From Antarctobacter aquimaris (GTDB taxonomy: Bacteria; Pseudomonadota; Alphaproteobacteria; Rhodobacterales; Rhodobacteraceae), in NCBI RefSeq assembly GCF_900184945.1, contig NZ_FXYF01000011.1:1-64000 (forward strand): a stretch of DNA of 64,000 nt, written 5' to 3'. Positions 28,318 to 38,490 of the stretch are shown here, piece after piece; position 1 is the first letter of the stretch; each line of letters starts with the position of its first letter. The position numbers and the translations under genes are program-made. The notes beneath the pieces were generated by a model. It searched no databases. It worked only from the letters and a program-made list of their open reading frames with translations, and was not told the origin of the DNA.

Positions 28318-28348
28318 AAAAAGCCCCGGTGCATCACCGGGGCTTTTT
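28318..28348 (+). terminator. Bidirectional rho-independent terminator
   Basis: A perfect 14-bp stem, AAAAAGCCCCGGTG with CACCGGGGCTTTTT, and a 3-base loop. A- and T-tracts on the two sides let it serve both the VPLPA-CTERM gene (plus) and mdh (minus), which converge on it. Confidence 0.93.
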
Positions 28349-28377
28349 CATTCCGTGTCGGTCGCGCCCCGAAAGGC

Positions 28378-29379
<1,002 letters not shown>

Positions 29380-29502
29380 CTACGCCCTGACGCGGCTCCG
29401 CGCAAGGGCGCTGCGCTGCGGCGCTTGGTCCGGGGGGCCTTGTCCGGCCCGGTGCGGTCGGGATAAGGACCTGTAGCGCGACACGAATTCCCAGGTGCAG
29501 GC

Positions 29503-30258
29503 ATGGATCTCCTTACGGCGCCCGTCATTGCGGTGGCCATTCCGGCCGTCATCTTTGCCGGCATCTCCAAGGGCGGCTTCGGTTCGGGCGTGGCCTTTGC
29601 CAGCTCCTCGATTCTCGCCATCATGCTGGATCCCGGCACCGCGCTGGGACTGATGCTGCCGCTGTTGATGCTGATCGACGTGGCCAGCCTGCCGGCCTAC
29701 TGGCGCAAGTGGGACTGGGGCGCGGCCAAGGTGCTGCTGATCGGCTCGATCCCCGGCACGCTGCTGGGCGCGCTGTTCTACGCCTGGACGGACCCGGACA
29801 CGGTGCGCCTGCTGATCGGCCTTGTCGCGCTGCTGTTCGTCGCCTGGCAGATGGTGGTCAAGCTTGGCCTGATCCGGCTGGGCGGGACCAGTTTCGGCCC
29901 CGGGGTCGGCCTGACCCTGGGGGTGGTGCTGGGCTTCACCAGCTTTGTCAGCCATGCCGGCGGGCCGGCGGCCTCGGTCTACCTGCTTGGGCAGAAACTG
30001 CGCAAGACGACGTTCCAGGCCACCACCGTGCTGGTGTTCTGGGCGGTCAACCTGTCGAAATCCGGCATCTACGCCGGGATGGGGATCTTTACCCTCGACA
30101 CGCTGAAGCTGGCGGCGCTCCTGATGCCCTTTGCGCTTCTGGGCACCTGGCTGGGGGTCAAGGCGCACCACATGGTGCCGGAACGCTGGTTCTTTGCCTT
30201 CGCCTACGTCGCGCTCAGCCTGACCGGGGCCAAGCTGGTCTGGGACGCGCTCACCTGA
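29503..30258 (+). CDS. TSUP-family (TauE/SafE) membrane transporter
   Basis: A 251-residue integral membrane protein with about eight helices and the two-fold TauE/SafE repeat: IFAGISKGGFGSGVAFASSSILA in the first half and GFTSFVSHAGGPAASVYLL in the second, both with the family's glycine-rich motif. Members export sulfite, sulfoacetate or other small anions. A link to taurine breakdown is possible, but the tau genes are 19 kb away and it is divergent from mdh. Substrate unassigned. Confidence 0.87.
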   Translation: MDLLTAPVIAVAIPAVIFAGISKGGFGSGVAFASSSILAIMLDPGTALGLMLPLLMLIDVASLPAYWRKWDWGAAKVLLIGSIPGTLLGALFYAWTDPDTVRLLIGLVALLFVAWQMVVKLGLIRLGGTSFGPGVGLTLGVVLGFTSFVSHAGGPAASVYLLGQKLRKTTFQATTVLVFWAVNLSKSGIYAGMGIFTLDTLKLAALLMPFALLGTWLGVKAHHMVPERWFFAFAYVALSLTGAKLVWDALT

Positions 30259-30307
30259 CCGCGCCTGGGGAGGCCGTGTTTCACCGAAACGCCGGCCCCC
30301 CTTTGGC

Positions 30308-30628
30308 TCACGCAGGGTCCCCCTTGGGCGGCAGGACCTCGGCCAGCTCCTCGAAGGCCTGGCCGCTGGCGACAAGGCAGGTGATGCCGTTGGCCATGGT
30401 CACGGTGATGGTCCAGGATCCCGACTCGGGTGAGGCAAAGACCTCCATCACCGCATTGTTGGCGCCCAGGCCCATGCTCTGCCGGGTCTCGCCGTATTTC
30501 GTCGCCAGCCGGTCGACCACCTGGTCGCGCGGCGCGCAGTGGCGCAGGTCCTGCGCGTGGACCAGGCTCGCCGCCCCGATCAGGAGGCCGGCCGAGAGCA
30601 TCGTCAACTTGAAGAACTTCTCCGTCAT
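30308..30628 (-). CDS. Small exported protein of unknown function
   Basis: A 106-residue protein with a clear signal peptide (KLTMLSAGLLIGAASLVHA, cleavage before QD) and a small mature domain holding two cysteines (in RHCAPRDQV and ITCLVASG) that could pair in the periplasm. A strong AAAGGTGGGA site precedes the ATG at 30628. I recall similar short secreted proteins in Rhodobacterales, but no function. It converges with the TSUP gene. Confidence 0.75.
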   Translation of the reverse strand: MTEKFFKLTMLSAGLLIGAASLVHAQDLRHCAPRDQVVDRLATKYGETRQSMGLGANNAVMEVFASPESGSWTITVTMANGITCLVASGQAFEELAEVLPPKGDPA

Positions 30629-30810
30629 AGTCCCACCTTTCGGCTGTGCGCCGGACCTGTCGCGCGGCTTTGCCGCGGGTCCGGCGCAGGGTAAGTCCCC
30701 TCTGGTCTGGCCCGGCATCCCTGTGGCCGCAGGCCCATGCCGCGTTCAACGACATGGCAACATCGTCCGCCCGCGCCCCTTCCAATCCGGTTAACGCACC
30801 GCGCGTTGCC

Positions 30811-30868
30811 TCAAATCGACGGGATTTGTGGGCCGTTCGGTCAAATCGACAGGATTTGACGCGCCGTT
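30811..30868. promoter_or_regulatory. Tandem 30-bp repeats with internal dyads upstream of malyl-CoA thioesterase
   Basis: Two copies of TCAAATCGACRGGATTTG, at 30811-30828 and 30841-30858, followed in each by a similar GCCGTT. The repeat period is 30 bp. Each copy contains the dyad CAAATC / GATTTG with a 5-base centre. They lie 115-160 bp before the malyl-CoA thioesterase start in a 344-bp gap with no gene, so they probably bind a dimeric regulator. A TGCGCA pair with 10-bp period (30933-30948) lies closer to the gene. Confidence 0.6.
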
Positions 30869-30972
30869 GTATACGATGATAGACCGATTTCTGCGCTGCG
30901 GCGTATTTTGGCTTGAACTATCCGGCAAAAAATGCGCATCTCTGCGCAACAATATTACCCGAGGAGACTCAG

Positions 30973-31821
30973 ATGGACCTGCGCGCGCGCCCCTACCGTT
31001 CCGTCCTCTACATTCCCGGCTCCAAGGAGCGGGCGCTGGAAAAGGCGCGCACGCTGCCGGTCGACGCGGTGATCTTCGATCTCGAGGATGCCGTCGCCCC
31101 GGCCGAGAAAACCGCCGCCCGCGCCACCCTGGCCGAGGCGCTGTCGCGCCCCTACGGCAACCGCACGCGGATCGTCCGCATCAACGGCTTTGACACCGAA
31201 TGGGGGCAGGACGATGCCCGCGCCGCCGATGCCATGGACTGCGACGCCCTCCTGCTGCCCAAGGTCGAGAGCACCGCGCAACTGGACGCGCTGGCCGCCC
31301 TGACGGACAAGCCGCTGTGGGCGATGATGGAAACCCCCGCCGGGATGCTTGCGGCCGCTGAAATCGCCGCCCACCCGCGCCTTGCCGGCATGGTCATGGG
31401 CACCAACGACCTCGCCAAGGAGCTGAACGCCCGCTTCCGCGCCGACCGCCTGCCCATGCTCACCGGCATCGGCCTGTGCCTGCTGGCCGCCAAGGCGCAC
31501 GGCGTGATCATCGTCGACGGCGTCTACAACGCCTTCAAGGACGACGACGGCCTGCGCGCCGAATGCGCCCAGGGCCGTGACATGGGCATGGACGGCAAGA
31601 CGCTGATCCACCCCGCGCAGGTCGATATCGCCAACGCCGCCTTTGCCCCCGATGCCGCCGAGATCGACCTCGCCCGCCGCCAGATCGACGCCTATGAGGA
31701 GGCCGCGAGGGCCGGGCAGGGGGTGGCCGTGGTCGACGGCAAGATCGTCGAGAACCTGCACGTCGAGACCGCCCGCAAGACGCTGGCCAAGGCCGAAGCC
31801 ATTGCAGCCCTGACCGAATGA
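30973..31821 (+). CDS. mcl2: (3S)-malyl-CoA thioesterase (CitE-like, Mcl2 type)
   Basis: A 282-residue CitE-fold enzyme that hydrolyses (3S)-malyl-CoA to malate and CoA, the last step of the ethylmalonyl-CoA pathway. Visible are RSVLYIPGSKERALEKA, the Mg site VIFDLEDAVAPAEK, MMETPAGMLAAAEIA and GKTLIHPAQVDIANAAF. The length and start fit Mcl2 rather than the roughly 318-residue malyl-CoA lyase Mcl1. GAGGAGA lies before the ATG at 30973. It opens a plus-strand run with NnrU, DUF1737 and mesaconyl-CoA hydratase, the preceding enzyme of the pathway. A beta-methylmalyl-CoA lyase role cannot be fully excluded. Confidence 0.85.
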   Translation: MDLRARPYRSVLYIPGSKERALEKARTLPVDAVIFDLEDAVAPAEKTAARATLAEALSRPYGNRTRIVRINGFDTEWGQDDARAADAMDCDALLLPKVESTAQLDALAALTDKPLWAMMETPAGMLAAAEIAAHPRLAGMVMGTNDLAKELNARFRADRLPMLTGIGLCLLAAKAHGVIIVDGVYNAFKDDDGLRAECAQGRDMGMDGKTLIHPAQVDIANAAFAPDAAEIDLARRQIDAYEEAARAGQGVAVVDGKIVENLHVETARKTLAKAEAIAALTE

Positions 31822-31855
31822 CCGCAGGCTCCCGCCAGCAAACAGGGAGACTGAC

Positions 31856-32401
31856 ATGGCTCTATTGATTCTCGGCGTAGCGCTCTGGTGGGCCGCGCAT
31901 TTCTTCAAGCGCATCGCCCCCGGCATCCGCGAACCCATGGGCGACAAGGGCAAGGGCCCGGTCGCGCTGGCGCTGGCGCTGTCCGTCGTGCTGATGATCT
32001 TCGGCTACCGCATGGCCGACGGCGCCTTTTTCTGGGGCCGCTCGCCCGCCACCGTGGGCATCATGAACCTGCTGGTGCTGGCCGCCATCTACCTGATGAG
32101 CCCCGCCGCCAAGAAGGGCAAGCTGCTGGCCGGGATGCGCCACCCGATGCTGACCGGCTTTGCCCTCTGGGCGCTCGCGCACCTCTTGGTGAACGGCGAC
32201 GTGCCCAGCTTTGTCCTGTTCGGCGGCCTCGCGCTGTGGGCGCTGGCGGAAATCGTCGTCATCAACCGCGCCGAGCCGAACTGGACCCCGCGCACACCCG
32301 GCCCCATCGCCAAGGACGGCATCTTCATGGCCGCCTCGCTGGTGCTGCTGGTGGTCATCGGTTACGTCCACGGCCTGCTTGGCTACCCTGCCTTCGGATG
32401 A
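31856..32401 (+). CDS. NnrU-family membrane protein
   Basis: A 181-residue membrane protein with about five helices and the NnrU signature: WWAAHFFKRIAPGIREPMGDKGKG near the start and RHPMLTGFALWALAHLLVNGD in the middle. NnrU proteins are tied to nitrite/nitric-oxide metabolism in some species, but most copies in roseobacters lie away from denitrification genes, as here. It starts 34 bases after mcl2 and is followed 4 bases later by the DUF1737 gene. Confidence 0.88.
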   Translation: MALLILGVALWWAAHFFKRIAPGIREPMGDKGKGPVALALALSVVLMIFGYRMADGAFFWGRSPATVGIMNLLVLAAIYLMSPAAKKGKLLAGMRHPMLTGFALWALAHLLVNGDVPSFVLFGGLALWALAEIVVINRAEPNWTPRTPGPIAKDGIFMAASLVLLVVIGYVHGLLGYPAFG

Positions 32402-32405
32402 CGCC

Positions 32406-32609
32406 ATGAAACTCTACCGCTTCCTGACCGAGGACGACACCTCGGCCTTCTGCCACAAGGTCACCGCGGCCCTCAACAAGGGGTGGGCGCTGCACGGCGG
32501 CCCCACCTACGCCTTCGACGCCGCCAACGGCGTCATGCGCTGCGGCCAGGCGGTCGTCAAAGAGGTGGACGGCACCTACACCCCCGATACCAAGCTGGGA
32601 GATCACTGA
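32406..32609 (+). CDS. DUF1737-domain small protein
   Basis: A 67-residue soluble protein with the DUF1737 pattern: MKLYRFLTEDDTSAFCHKVTAALNKGWALHG, then a short strand with CGQAVVKEV. Function unknown. It is packed between NnrU and mesaconyl-CoA hydratase (gaps of 4 and 3 bases), so it is translated with them. The same order is, from memory, kept in other Rhodobacterales. Confidence 0.87.
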   Translation: MKLYRFLTEDDTSAFCHKVTAALNKGWALHGGPTYAFDAANGVMRCGQAVVKEVDGTYTPDTKLGDH

Positions 32610-32612
32610 GAC

Positions 32613-33641
32613 ATGGCCAAGACCAATCCGGGCCGCTTCTTCGAAGACTACCGCGTCGGCGAGGTCATCGACCACGCCGTGCCGCGCACCATCTCGGGCG
32701 GCGAGCGCGCGCTGTATCACGCGCTCTACCCGATGCGCCACGCGCTCTATTCCTCGGACGAATTCGCCCGGAGCTGCGGTCTGCCCGCCGCCCCCATCGA
32801 CGACCTCGCCGCCTTTCACATCGTCTTTGGCAAGACGGTGCCGGATGTCTCGCTGAACGCGGTGGCCAACCTCGGCTATGCCGAGGGGCGCTGGCTGAAG
32901 CCGGTCTGGCCGGGCGACACCATCCGCTCGCAGTCCGAGGTGATCGGGCTGAAGCAGAACTCCAACGGCCGCACCGGCGTGGTCTACGTCCGCTCGCGCG
33001 GGATCAACCAGCACGGCGAAACGGTGATGGAATACGCTCGCTGGGTCATGCTGCGCAAACGCGACATGGACGCCCCCGCGCCCGATCCGGTGATCCCCGA
33101 TCTGAAGTCCACCGTCGATCCGGCCGACCTGGTGATCCCGGAGGGGCTGGACTTCTCGAACTACGACTTCACCCTCGCCGGTGAGCGGCACCGCCTGTCG
33201 GACTACGCGGTGGGCGAGACCATCGACCACGTCGACGGTGTCACCATCGAGGAGGCCGAGCACATGATGGCCACCCGCCTTTGGCAGAACACCTCCAAGG
33301 TCCACTTCGACGTCACCGCGCGCCCCGATCAGCGGCTGATCTACGGCGGTCACGTGATCTCCATGGCGCGCGCGCTGTCGTTCAACGGGCTGGCCAACGC
33401 GCAGATGATCGTCGGGCTGAACGGCGGCGCGCACGCCAACCCCTGCCTCGCCGGCAACACGGTCAAGGCCTGGTCCGAGGTGCTGGACACCGCTCAGACC
33501 AGCGCCCCCGGCGTCGGCGCGATCCGCCTGCGGCTGGTCGCCACCAAGGGCGGCGGCCCGTTCGAGCTGAAAGGCCCGGATGGCAAATACCTGCCCGACG
33601 TGCTGCTGGACCTCGACTACTGGGCCTTGATGCCGGTCTGA
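32613..33641 (+). CDS. mch: Mesaconyl-CoA hydratase (MaoC-type)
   Basis: A 342-residue double-hotdog hydratase that adds water to mesaconyl-CoA, giving beta-methylmalyl-CoA, in the ethylmalonyl-CoA pathway. Two MaoC-like halves are visible: GRFFEDYRVGEVIDHAVPRTI with DLAAFHIVFGKTVPDVSLNAVANLGYAEGRW, and ETIDHVDGVTIEEAEHMMATRLWQNTSKVHFD with LIYGGHVISMARALSFNGLAN. The length and the two-half layout are those of Rhodobacter Mch, unlike ordinary MaoC dehydratases of 150 residues. It is the fourth gene of the mcl2 run. Confidence 0.92.
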   Translation: MAKTNPGRFFEDYRVGEVIDHAVPRTISGGERALYHALYPMRHALYSSDEFARSCGLPAAPIDDLAAFHIVFGKTVPDVSLNAVANLGYAEGRWLKPVWPGDTIRSQSEVIGLKQNSNGRTGVVYVRSRGINQHGETVMEYARWVMLRKRDMDAPAPDPVIPDLKSTVDPADLVIPEGLDFSNYDFTLAGERHRLSDYAVGETIDHVDGVTIEEAEHMMATRLWQNTSKVHFDVTARPDQRLIYGGHVISMARALSFNGLANAQMIVGLNGGAHANPCLAGNTVKAWSEVLDTAQTSAPGVGAIRLRLVATKGGGPFELKGPDGKYLPDVLLDLDYWALMPV

Positions 33642-33737
33642 GCGCGAGCCGCGCGAAAAACCGCTGGAGCGGGCGCGCGCCGCCCGCCTACCATCGTCCC
33701 CAAGGGCCGAATCGGCCCGCTCAGGGGATCACCGCGC

Positions 33738-34523
33738 ATGACCTTCCCACCCGCACCGCCGGCACCGCCCGCCTTCCTGAAACGGTCCGCGCCGCGCGCG
33801 CTGCTGGCGGGCGCACTGGCGCTGGCCAGCCTGACCGCCCCCGCCCGGGCCGACGAGGCCGAGGAGGCCTTTGTCGAGGCCAACATCCTCGCCATCTTCT
33901 ACCACGAGCTTGGCCACGCCATGATCGACCTCTTGCAGCTGCCCGTCTACGGCCAGGAAGAGGACGCCGCCGACGTCGCATCGATCCTGCTGATCGACTG
34001 GATGTTCGAGCCGGCGTCGGCGCTCGACCTCGCCTACGACGCCTCCTTCGGCTTTGCCGCCGAGGCGATGATGCGCGATCACGAGGACTACGAGATCGCC
34101 TGGTGGGACAGCCACGGCCCCGACGAACAGCGCTTTTACAACACCGTGTGCCTCTTCTACGGCGCCAACACCGAGGACCGCGACGATTTCGCCGCCGACA
34201 TGGGCCTGCCCCAAGAGCGCGCCGAGGTCTGCGAGGAGGAATTCAACCTCGCCTGGTCCAGCTGGCGCCCGGTGCTGGAGGATCTCTCCGACGCCGGCGG
34301 CCACCCGCTGGCGTTCGTCTCCGAGGACGACAGCCCGCTGGCCCGGCTGATGGCCGATGAGATCGCCGAGCTGAACACGATCTTCCGCTGGCCCGAACCG
34401 CTGACCGTCGTCGTCGAGGACTGCGGAGAGCCGAACGCCTTCTACGTCGCCGACGGCCCCGAGATCGTCATGTGCACCGAGTTCCCGCCCTACCTGCGCG
34501 ACCTTTACAGGCTGTCCGAATAG
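33738..34523 (+). CDS. DUF4344-family putative metallopeptidase, exported
   Basis: A 261-residue protein with an N-terminal export signal (hydrophobic stretch to about residue 38). The zincin motif HELGH is at residues 56-60, and the downstream EEDAAD (about 74-79) supplies the third ligand in this family. Four cysteines in the mature part could form disulfides. The target of the peptidase is unknown. It stands about 100 bp after mch and 66 bp before the DUF1194 gene. Confidence 0.85.
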   Translation: MTFPPAPPAPPAFLKRSAPRALLAGALALASLTAPARADEAEEAFVEANILAIFYHELGHAMIDLLQLPVYGQEEDAADVASILLIDWMFEPASALDLAYDASFGFAAEAMMRDHEDYEIAWWDSHGPDEQRFYNTVCLFYGANTEDRDDFAADMGLPQERAEVCEEEFNLAWSSWRPVLEDLSDAGGHPLAFVSEDDSPLARLMADEIAELNTIFRWPEPLTVVVEDCGEPNAFYVADGPEIVMCTEFPPYLRDLYRLSE

Positions 34524-34589
34524 GCCCCCGGTCCACGGTCACCGTCTCGTGACTTGCGCGCGGCGCGGCGCGGGCGTGTCATCGCCGCC

Positions 34590-35303
34590 ATGCGCCTCCT
34601 GCCCATCCTTGTCCTCTGCCTGCTGCCGCTGCGGCTTGCCGCCTGCGAAATCGCGCTGGTGCTGGCGGTGGACGTGTCCGGCTCGGTCGACGTGCAGGAA
34701 TACGACATCCAGATGCAGGGCCTTGCCGCCGCGCTGCGCGACGGCGCGGTGGTCGGCGCGCTGGTCGAGGGCCGCGCCCGGGTCGCCCTGCTGCAATGGA
34801 CCGGCAATTCGCGCCAGCAGGTCACGCTGCCCTGGCGCGAGATCGCCAGCTTTGCCGAGGCCGAGGCGCTGGCCCGCGACATCGAAACCGCGCCGCGCGC
34901 CTGGCGCCACTTCTCCACCGCCATCGGCGAGGCCCTGCGCGCCGCCATCGCGCTGTTCGCCGAGGTGCCCGACTGCCGCCGCCGGGTGATCGACCTGTCC
35001 GGCGACGGGCTGTCCAACGAAGGCCCCGAACCGGCCACCCTGAAACCCGCGCTCGGCGCGCAGGGCATCGTGGTCAACGCGCTGGCGATCGAGGGGGCCG
35101 AGGCGGATCTCACCGCCTATTTCTACGAAAACGTCATCCACGGCCCCGGCGCCTTTGTCGCCACGGCGAACGGCTACGCCGACTACCCCAGGCGCATCCG
35201 GCAAAAGCTGCTGCGTGAAATCACCAAGCAGACCGCCGCAGGCGCGACACCCGCGCCCCCGGGCTCGATTCCCGCGGAACGGATGCAAACCCCGCAACGT
35301 TAG
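34590..35303 (+). CDS. DUF1194 protein, von Willebrand A-like, exported
   Basis: A 237-residue protein with a signal peptide (residues 1-18, cleavage before CEIAL). The mature domain starts with the metal-site motif DVSGSVD and continues QGLAAALRD, HFSTAIGEAL and VIDLSGDGLSN, the order of a von Willebrand factor A fold as found in DUF1194. Probably a periplasmic binding module. The ATG at 34590 is chosen because it starts the signal peptide directly; an upstream frame of 12 codons is basic. It ends just before the sdh operator. Confidence 0.85.
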   Translation: MRLLPILVLCLLPLRLAACEIALVLAVDVSGSVDVQEYDIQMQGLAAALRDGAVVGALVEGRARVALLQWTGNSRQQVTLPWREIASFAEAEALARDIETAPRAWRHFSTAIGEALRAAIALFAEVPDCRRRVIDLSGDGLSNEGPEPATLKPALGAQGIVVNALAIEGAEADLTAYFYENVIHGPGAFVATANGYADYPRRIRQKLLREITKQTAAGATPAPPGSIPAERMQTPQR

Positions 35304-35312
35304 CGCAAATAC

Positions 35313-35343
35313 TGTGATCACACTCCGCGGGAGTGTGATCACA
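35313..35343. promoter_or_regulatory. Paired TGTGATCACA operator upstream of sdhC
   Basis: A perfect 14-bp inverted repeat with a 3-base centre. It contains TGTGATCACA at 35313-35322 and 35334-35343, centres 21 bp apart. The 31-bp frame TGTGATCACAC, nine bases, GTGTGATCACA is identical in spacing to the sucC site, while the nine inner bases differ (TCCGCGGGA against GTCCAAAAA). It ends 115 bp before the sdhC ATG, 10 bp after the DUF1194 stop. Confidence 0.82.
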
Positions 35344-35458
35344 AGACCGGAAAATCCGGCCAGTTGCGCCAAAAAACCGCAGAATTTCGCGGGGGTGCCC
35401 CGTGACACGCCCTTTGAAAGAGGTAGAACAGACTCAACGGAACCGAAAGGACACCTCC

Positions 35459-35842
35459 ATGGCCGACGTGAACCGGGGCAACCGCCCGCTGTCTCCGCAC
35501 CTGCAAGTCTACCGCCCGCAACTGACCTCGATCACCTCCATCCTGACCCGGATCACCGGCAACGCGCTGCTGATCGGGTCGTTGATGATCGTCTGGTGGT
35601 TTCTCGCCGCGGCGACCTCGCCCGAGTATTTCGCCTATGCCGACGCGGTGCTGACCTCGTGGTTCGGGGACGTGGTGATGCTCGGTTCGGCCTGGGCGAT
35701 CTGGTATCACCTGCTGGCCGGTGTCCGTCACCTGATCTGGGACGAAGCCAAGATGCTCGAGATCGAGCGCGCCGAGATGCTCGGCTGGGGCGTGATCATC
35801 GGCTCCTTCGTCCTGACCATCTTCACCATCGTCGTCGTCTGA
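35459..35842 (+). CDS. sdhC: Succinate dehydrogenase cytochrome b556 subunit
   Basis: A 127-residue membrane anchor with three helices. The family start RPLSPHLQVYRPQLTSITSILTRITGN is complete, and the heme-ligand histidine lies in WYHLLAGVRHLIWD. The ATG at 35459 is used, with GAAAGGA upstream, rather than the earlier in-frame codon at 35402. It is first in sdhCDA-lipoprotein-sdhB and lies downstream of the paired operator. Confidence 0.94.
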   Translation: MADVNRGNRPLSPHLQVYRPQLTSITSILTRITGNALLIGSLMIVWWFLAAATSPEYFAYADAVLTSWFGDVVMLGSAWAIWYHLLAGVRHLIWDEAKMLEIERAEMLGWGVIIGSFVLTIFTIVVV

Positions 35843-35852
35843 GGAGAGACCC

Positions 35853-36224
35853 ATGGCATTCCTGACCGACCGCAAGCGCGCCGTGGGCTGGGGCGCGGCC
35901 AAATCCGGAACCGCGCACCACTGGGCGATGAAGAAAAGCTCGGTGGCGCTGCTGATCCTGGTGCCGTTCTTCGTCTTCACCTTCGGCTCCGCGCTGGGCG
36001 GCAGCTACGAGGAAATCACCGCCTATTACGCGCGGCCCTTCCCGGCCATCGTCGCGGCGCTGACCATTCTTGTCGGCTTTCACCACTTCAACATGGGTGT
36101 GCAGGTCCTGATCGAGGACTACGTTCATGGTCCGATGGAAAAGATCCTGATCCTGGCGATGACCTGCCTCAGCTACGGCGCGGCCGCTGTCGGCGTCTTT
36201 GCCGTCGCCCGCCTCGCGCTCTAG
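35853..36224 (+). CDS. sdhD: Succinate dehydrogenase membrane anchor subunit
   Basis: A 123-residue, three-helix partner of SdhC. AKSGTAHHWAMKKSSVALLILVPFF is the standard start, and HHFNMGVQVLIEDYVHG holds the conserved histidine and DY of the quinone/heme site. It follows sdhC by 10 bases. Confidence 0.93.
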   Translation: MAFLTDRKRAVGWGAAKSGTAHHWAMKKSSVALLILVPFFVFTFGSALGGSYEEITAYYARPFPAIVAALTILVGFHHFNMGVQVLIEDYVHGPMEKILILAMTCLSYGAAAVGVFAVARLAL

Positions 36225-36303
36225 CCGCGACCTCCCACACTGACAGCGGCGGGCGCCCCCTGCGCGGCCCCGTCCCCCGCACAAGATCGATAGGTAAACA
36301 CCA

Positions 36304-38106
36304 ATGGCAGCATACGAATACGAGACGCATGACTATGACGTCGTGGTCGTGGGGGCGGGCGGCGCCGGTCTGCGCGCCACCCTCGGCATGGCCGAACAGG
36401 GCCTGCGCACCGCCTGCGTGACCAAGGTCTTTCCGACCCGGTCGCACACCGTCGCGGCACAGGGCGGCATCGCCGCCTCGCTGTCGAACATGGGGCCGGA
36501 CAACTGGCAGTGGCACATGTACGACACCGTCAAGGGGTCCGACTGGCTGGGCGACACCGACGCCATGGAATACCTCGCCCGCGAGGCGCCCAAGGCGGTC
36601 TACGAGCTGGAGCACTACGGCGTGCCCTTCTCGCGCACCGCAGAAGGCAAGATCTACCAGCGTCCCTTTGGCGGCCACACCACCGAGTTCGGCGAAGGCC
36701 CGCCGGTGCAGCGCACCTGCGCCGCCGCCGACCGCACCGGCCACGCCATCCTGCACACGCTCTACGGCCAGTCGCTGAAGAACAACGCCGAGTTCTACAT
36801 CGAGTATTTCGCCATCGACCTCTTGATGGAGGACGGCGTCTGCAAGGGTGTGCTCTGCTGGAAGCTGGACGACGGCACCTTCCACGTCTTCAACGCCAAG
36901 ATGGTCGTGCTGGCCACCGGCGGCTACGGCCGCGCCTATTTCTCGGCCACCTCCGCCCACACCTGCACCGGCGACGGCGGCGGCATGGTGGCCCGCGCGG
37001 GCCTGCCGCTCCAGGACATGGAGTTCGTGCAGTTCCACCCCACCGGCATCTACGGCTCGGGCTGCCTCATCACCGAGGGCGCGCGCGGCGAAGGCGGCTA
37101 CCTGACCAACTCCGAGGGCGAACGCTTCATGGAACGTTACGCCCCCAACTACAAGGACCTCGCGCCGCGCGACTACGTCAGCCGCTGCATGACGATGGAA
37201 ATCCGCGAAGGCCGCGGCGTGGGCAAGGAGGGGGATCACATCCACCTGAACCTGTCGCACCTGCCGAAAGAGGCGCTGGCCGAACGCCTGCCCGGCATCT
37301 CCGAAAGCGCCAAGATCTTTGCCGGTGTCGACGTCACCAAGGAGCCGATCCCGGTCCTGCCCACCGTGCACTACAACATGGGCGGCATCCCGACGAACTA
37401 CTGGGGCGAGGTTCTGGACCCCACCGAGGGCGACCCCAACCGCATCGTGCCCGGCCTGATGGCCGTGGGCGAGGCCGGCTGCGCCTCAGTCCACGGCGCC
37501 AACCGGCTTGGCTCCAACTCGCTGATCGACCTCGTCGTCTTTGGCCGCGCCGCCGCGATCCGCGCCGGCAAGGTCGTCGACCGTGAAAGCGCCGTGCCGA
37601 CCGCGCCCAAGTCCCAGATCGACAAGGCGTTTGACCGTTTCGACGGCATCCGCAACGCCAAGGGCACGATGCCCACCGCCGAACTGCGCCTTGAGATGCA
37701 GAAGACCATGCAGCGCGACGCCGCCGTCTTCCGCACCGCCAAGACCATGGCCGACGGCGTCGAGGCGATGACCGCCATCGCCGCCAAGATGGACGACATC
37801 AAGGTCACCGACCGCAGCCTGGTCTGGAACTCCGACCTGATGGAGTCGCTGGAACTGACCAACCTGATGCCCAACGCGCTGGCCACCATCGTCGGCGCCG
37901 AGGCGCGCAAGGAATCGCGCGGCGCCCACGCGCACGAGGATTTCGCCACCCGCGACGATGAAAACTGGCGCGTCCACACCATCAGCCGCGTCGACGGACC
38001 GAAGGTCGACCTGACCTACCGCCCGGTGATCACCGACCCCCTCACCACCGAAGAGCAGGGCGGCATCGAGCTCAAGCGCATCGCCCCCAAGGCGCGGACC
38101 TTCTGA
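36304..38106 (+). CDS. sdhA: Succinate dehydrogenase flavoprotein subunit
   Basis: A 600-residue FAD subunit (EC 1.3.5.1) that oxidises succinate at the inner face of the membrane. The dinucleotide site is [14 protein letters not shown] (from residue 15), the histidine that binds FAD covalently is H48 in [10 protein letters not shown], the active-site region is [20 protein letters not shown], and [12 protein letters not shown] and [17 protein letters not shown] follow. Its TGA shares a base with the ATG of the next gene. Confidence 0.97.
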   Translation: MAAYEYETHDYDVVVVGAGGAGLRATLGMAEQGLRTACVTKVFPTRSHTVAAQGGIAASLSNMGPDNWQWHMYDTVKGSDWLGDTDAMEYLAREAPKAVYELEHYGVPFSRTAEGKIYQRPFGGHTTEFGEGPPVQRTCAAADRTGHAILHTLYGQSLKNNAEFYIEYFAIDLLMEDGVCKGVLCWKLDDGTFHVFNAKMVVLATGGYGRAYFSATSAHTCTGDGGGMVARAGLPLQDMEFVQFHPTGIYGSGCLITEGARGEGGYLTNSEGERFMERYAPNYKDLAPRDYVSRCMTMEIREGRGVGKEGDHIHLNLSHLPKEALAERLPGISESAKIFAGVDVTKEPIPVLPTVHYNMGGIPTNYWGEVLDPTEGDPNRIVPGLMAVGEAGCASVHGANRLGSNSLIDLVVFGRAAAIRAGKVVDRESAVPTAPKSQIDKAFDRFDGIRNAKGTMPTAELRLEMQKTMQRDAAVFRTAKTMADGVEAMTAIAAKMDDIKVTDRSLVWNSDLMESLELTNLMPNALATIVGAEARKESRGAHAHEDFATRDDENWRVHTISRVDGPKVDLTYRPVITDPLTTEEQGGIELKRIAPKARTF

Positions 38107-38480
38107 TGCGCACCATCGCCGGGACAAAGGGCGGGGCAGGGCGCGCGGGCGCCCCGCGCCGTCACGCCCGCGCCCCGGCGCTGGTCGCGGGCCTTCTCCT
38201 GCTCACCGCCTGCACGCCGCAGTCGCAGGACCAGATCGCCCGCAACGCCGCGCGTTCGGCGCTGACCCCGGTGGTGATGGAACAATTCCCCGGCGTGCCG
38301 GTGGAACCGACGCTGAACTGCCTCATCGACAACGCCAGCGCGCAGCAGATCCGCACGCTGGCGGCGGACGCCCTGCTTGGCCCGAACGAGAACACGCTCC
38401 AGATCACGCGGGACATCGCGTCCAAACCCGAAACCCTCCGCTGCCTGGCCACGACCGGCCTGCCAGCCCTGCTTCGCTAA
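38106..38480 (+). CDS. Small lipoprotein inside the sdh operon
   Basis: A 124-residue protein with a basic N-terminus (about 25 residues), a hydrophobic stretch and a lipobox LLLTAC, giving a lipid-anchored mature form of about 85 residues that starts [15 protein letters not shown]. It has two more cysteines (NCLID, LRCLA). It overlaps the sdhA stop by one base and ends 10 bases before sdhB, so it is translated as part of the operon. Similar genes at this place are, from memory, common in Rhodobacterales. Function unknown; the start could be later, nearer the hydrophobic stretch. Confidence 0.75.
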   Translation: MRTIAGTKGGAGRAGAPRRHARAPALVAGLLLLTACTPQSQDQIARNAARSALTPVVMEQFPGVPVEPTLNCLIDNASAQQIRTLAADALLGPNENTLQITRDIASKPETLRCLATTGLPALLR

Positions 38481-38490
38481 GGAGAGAGAG

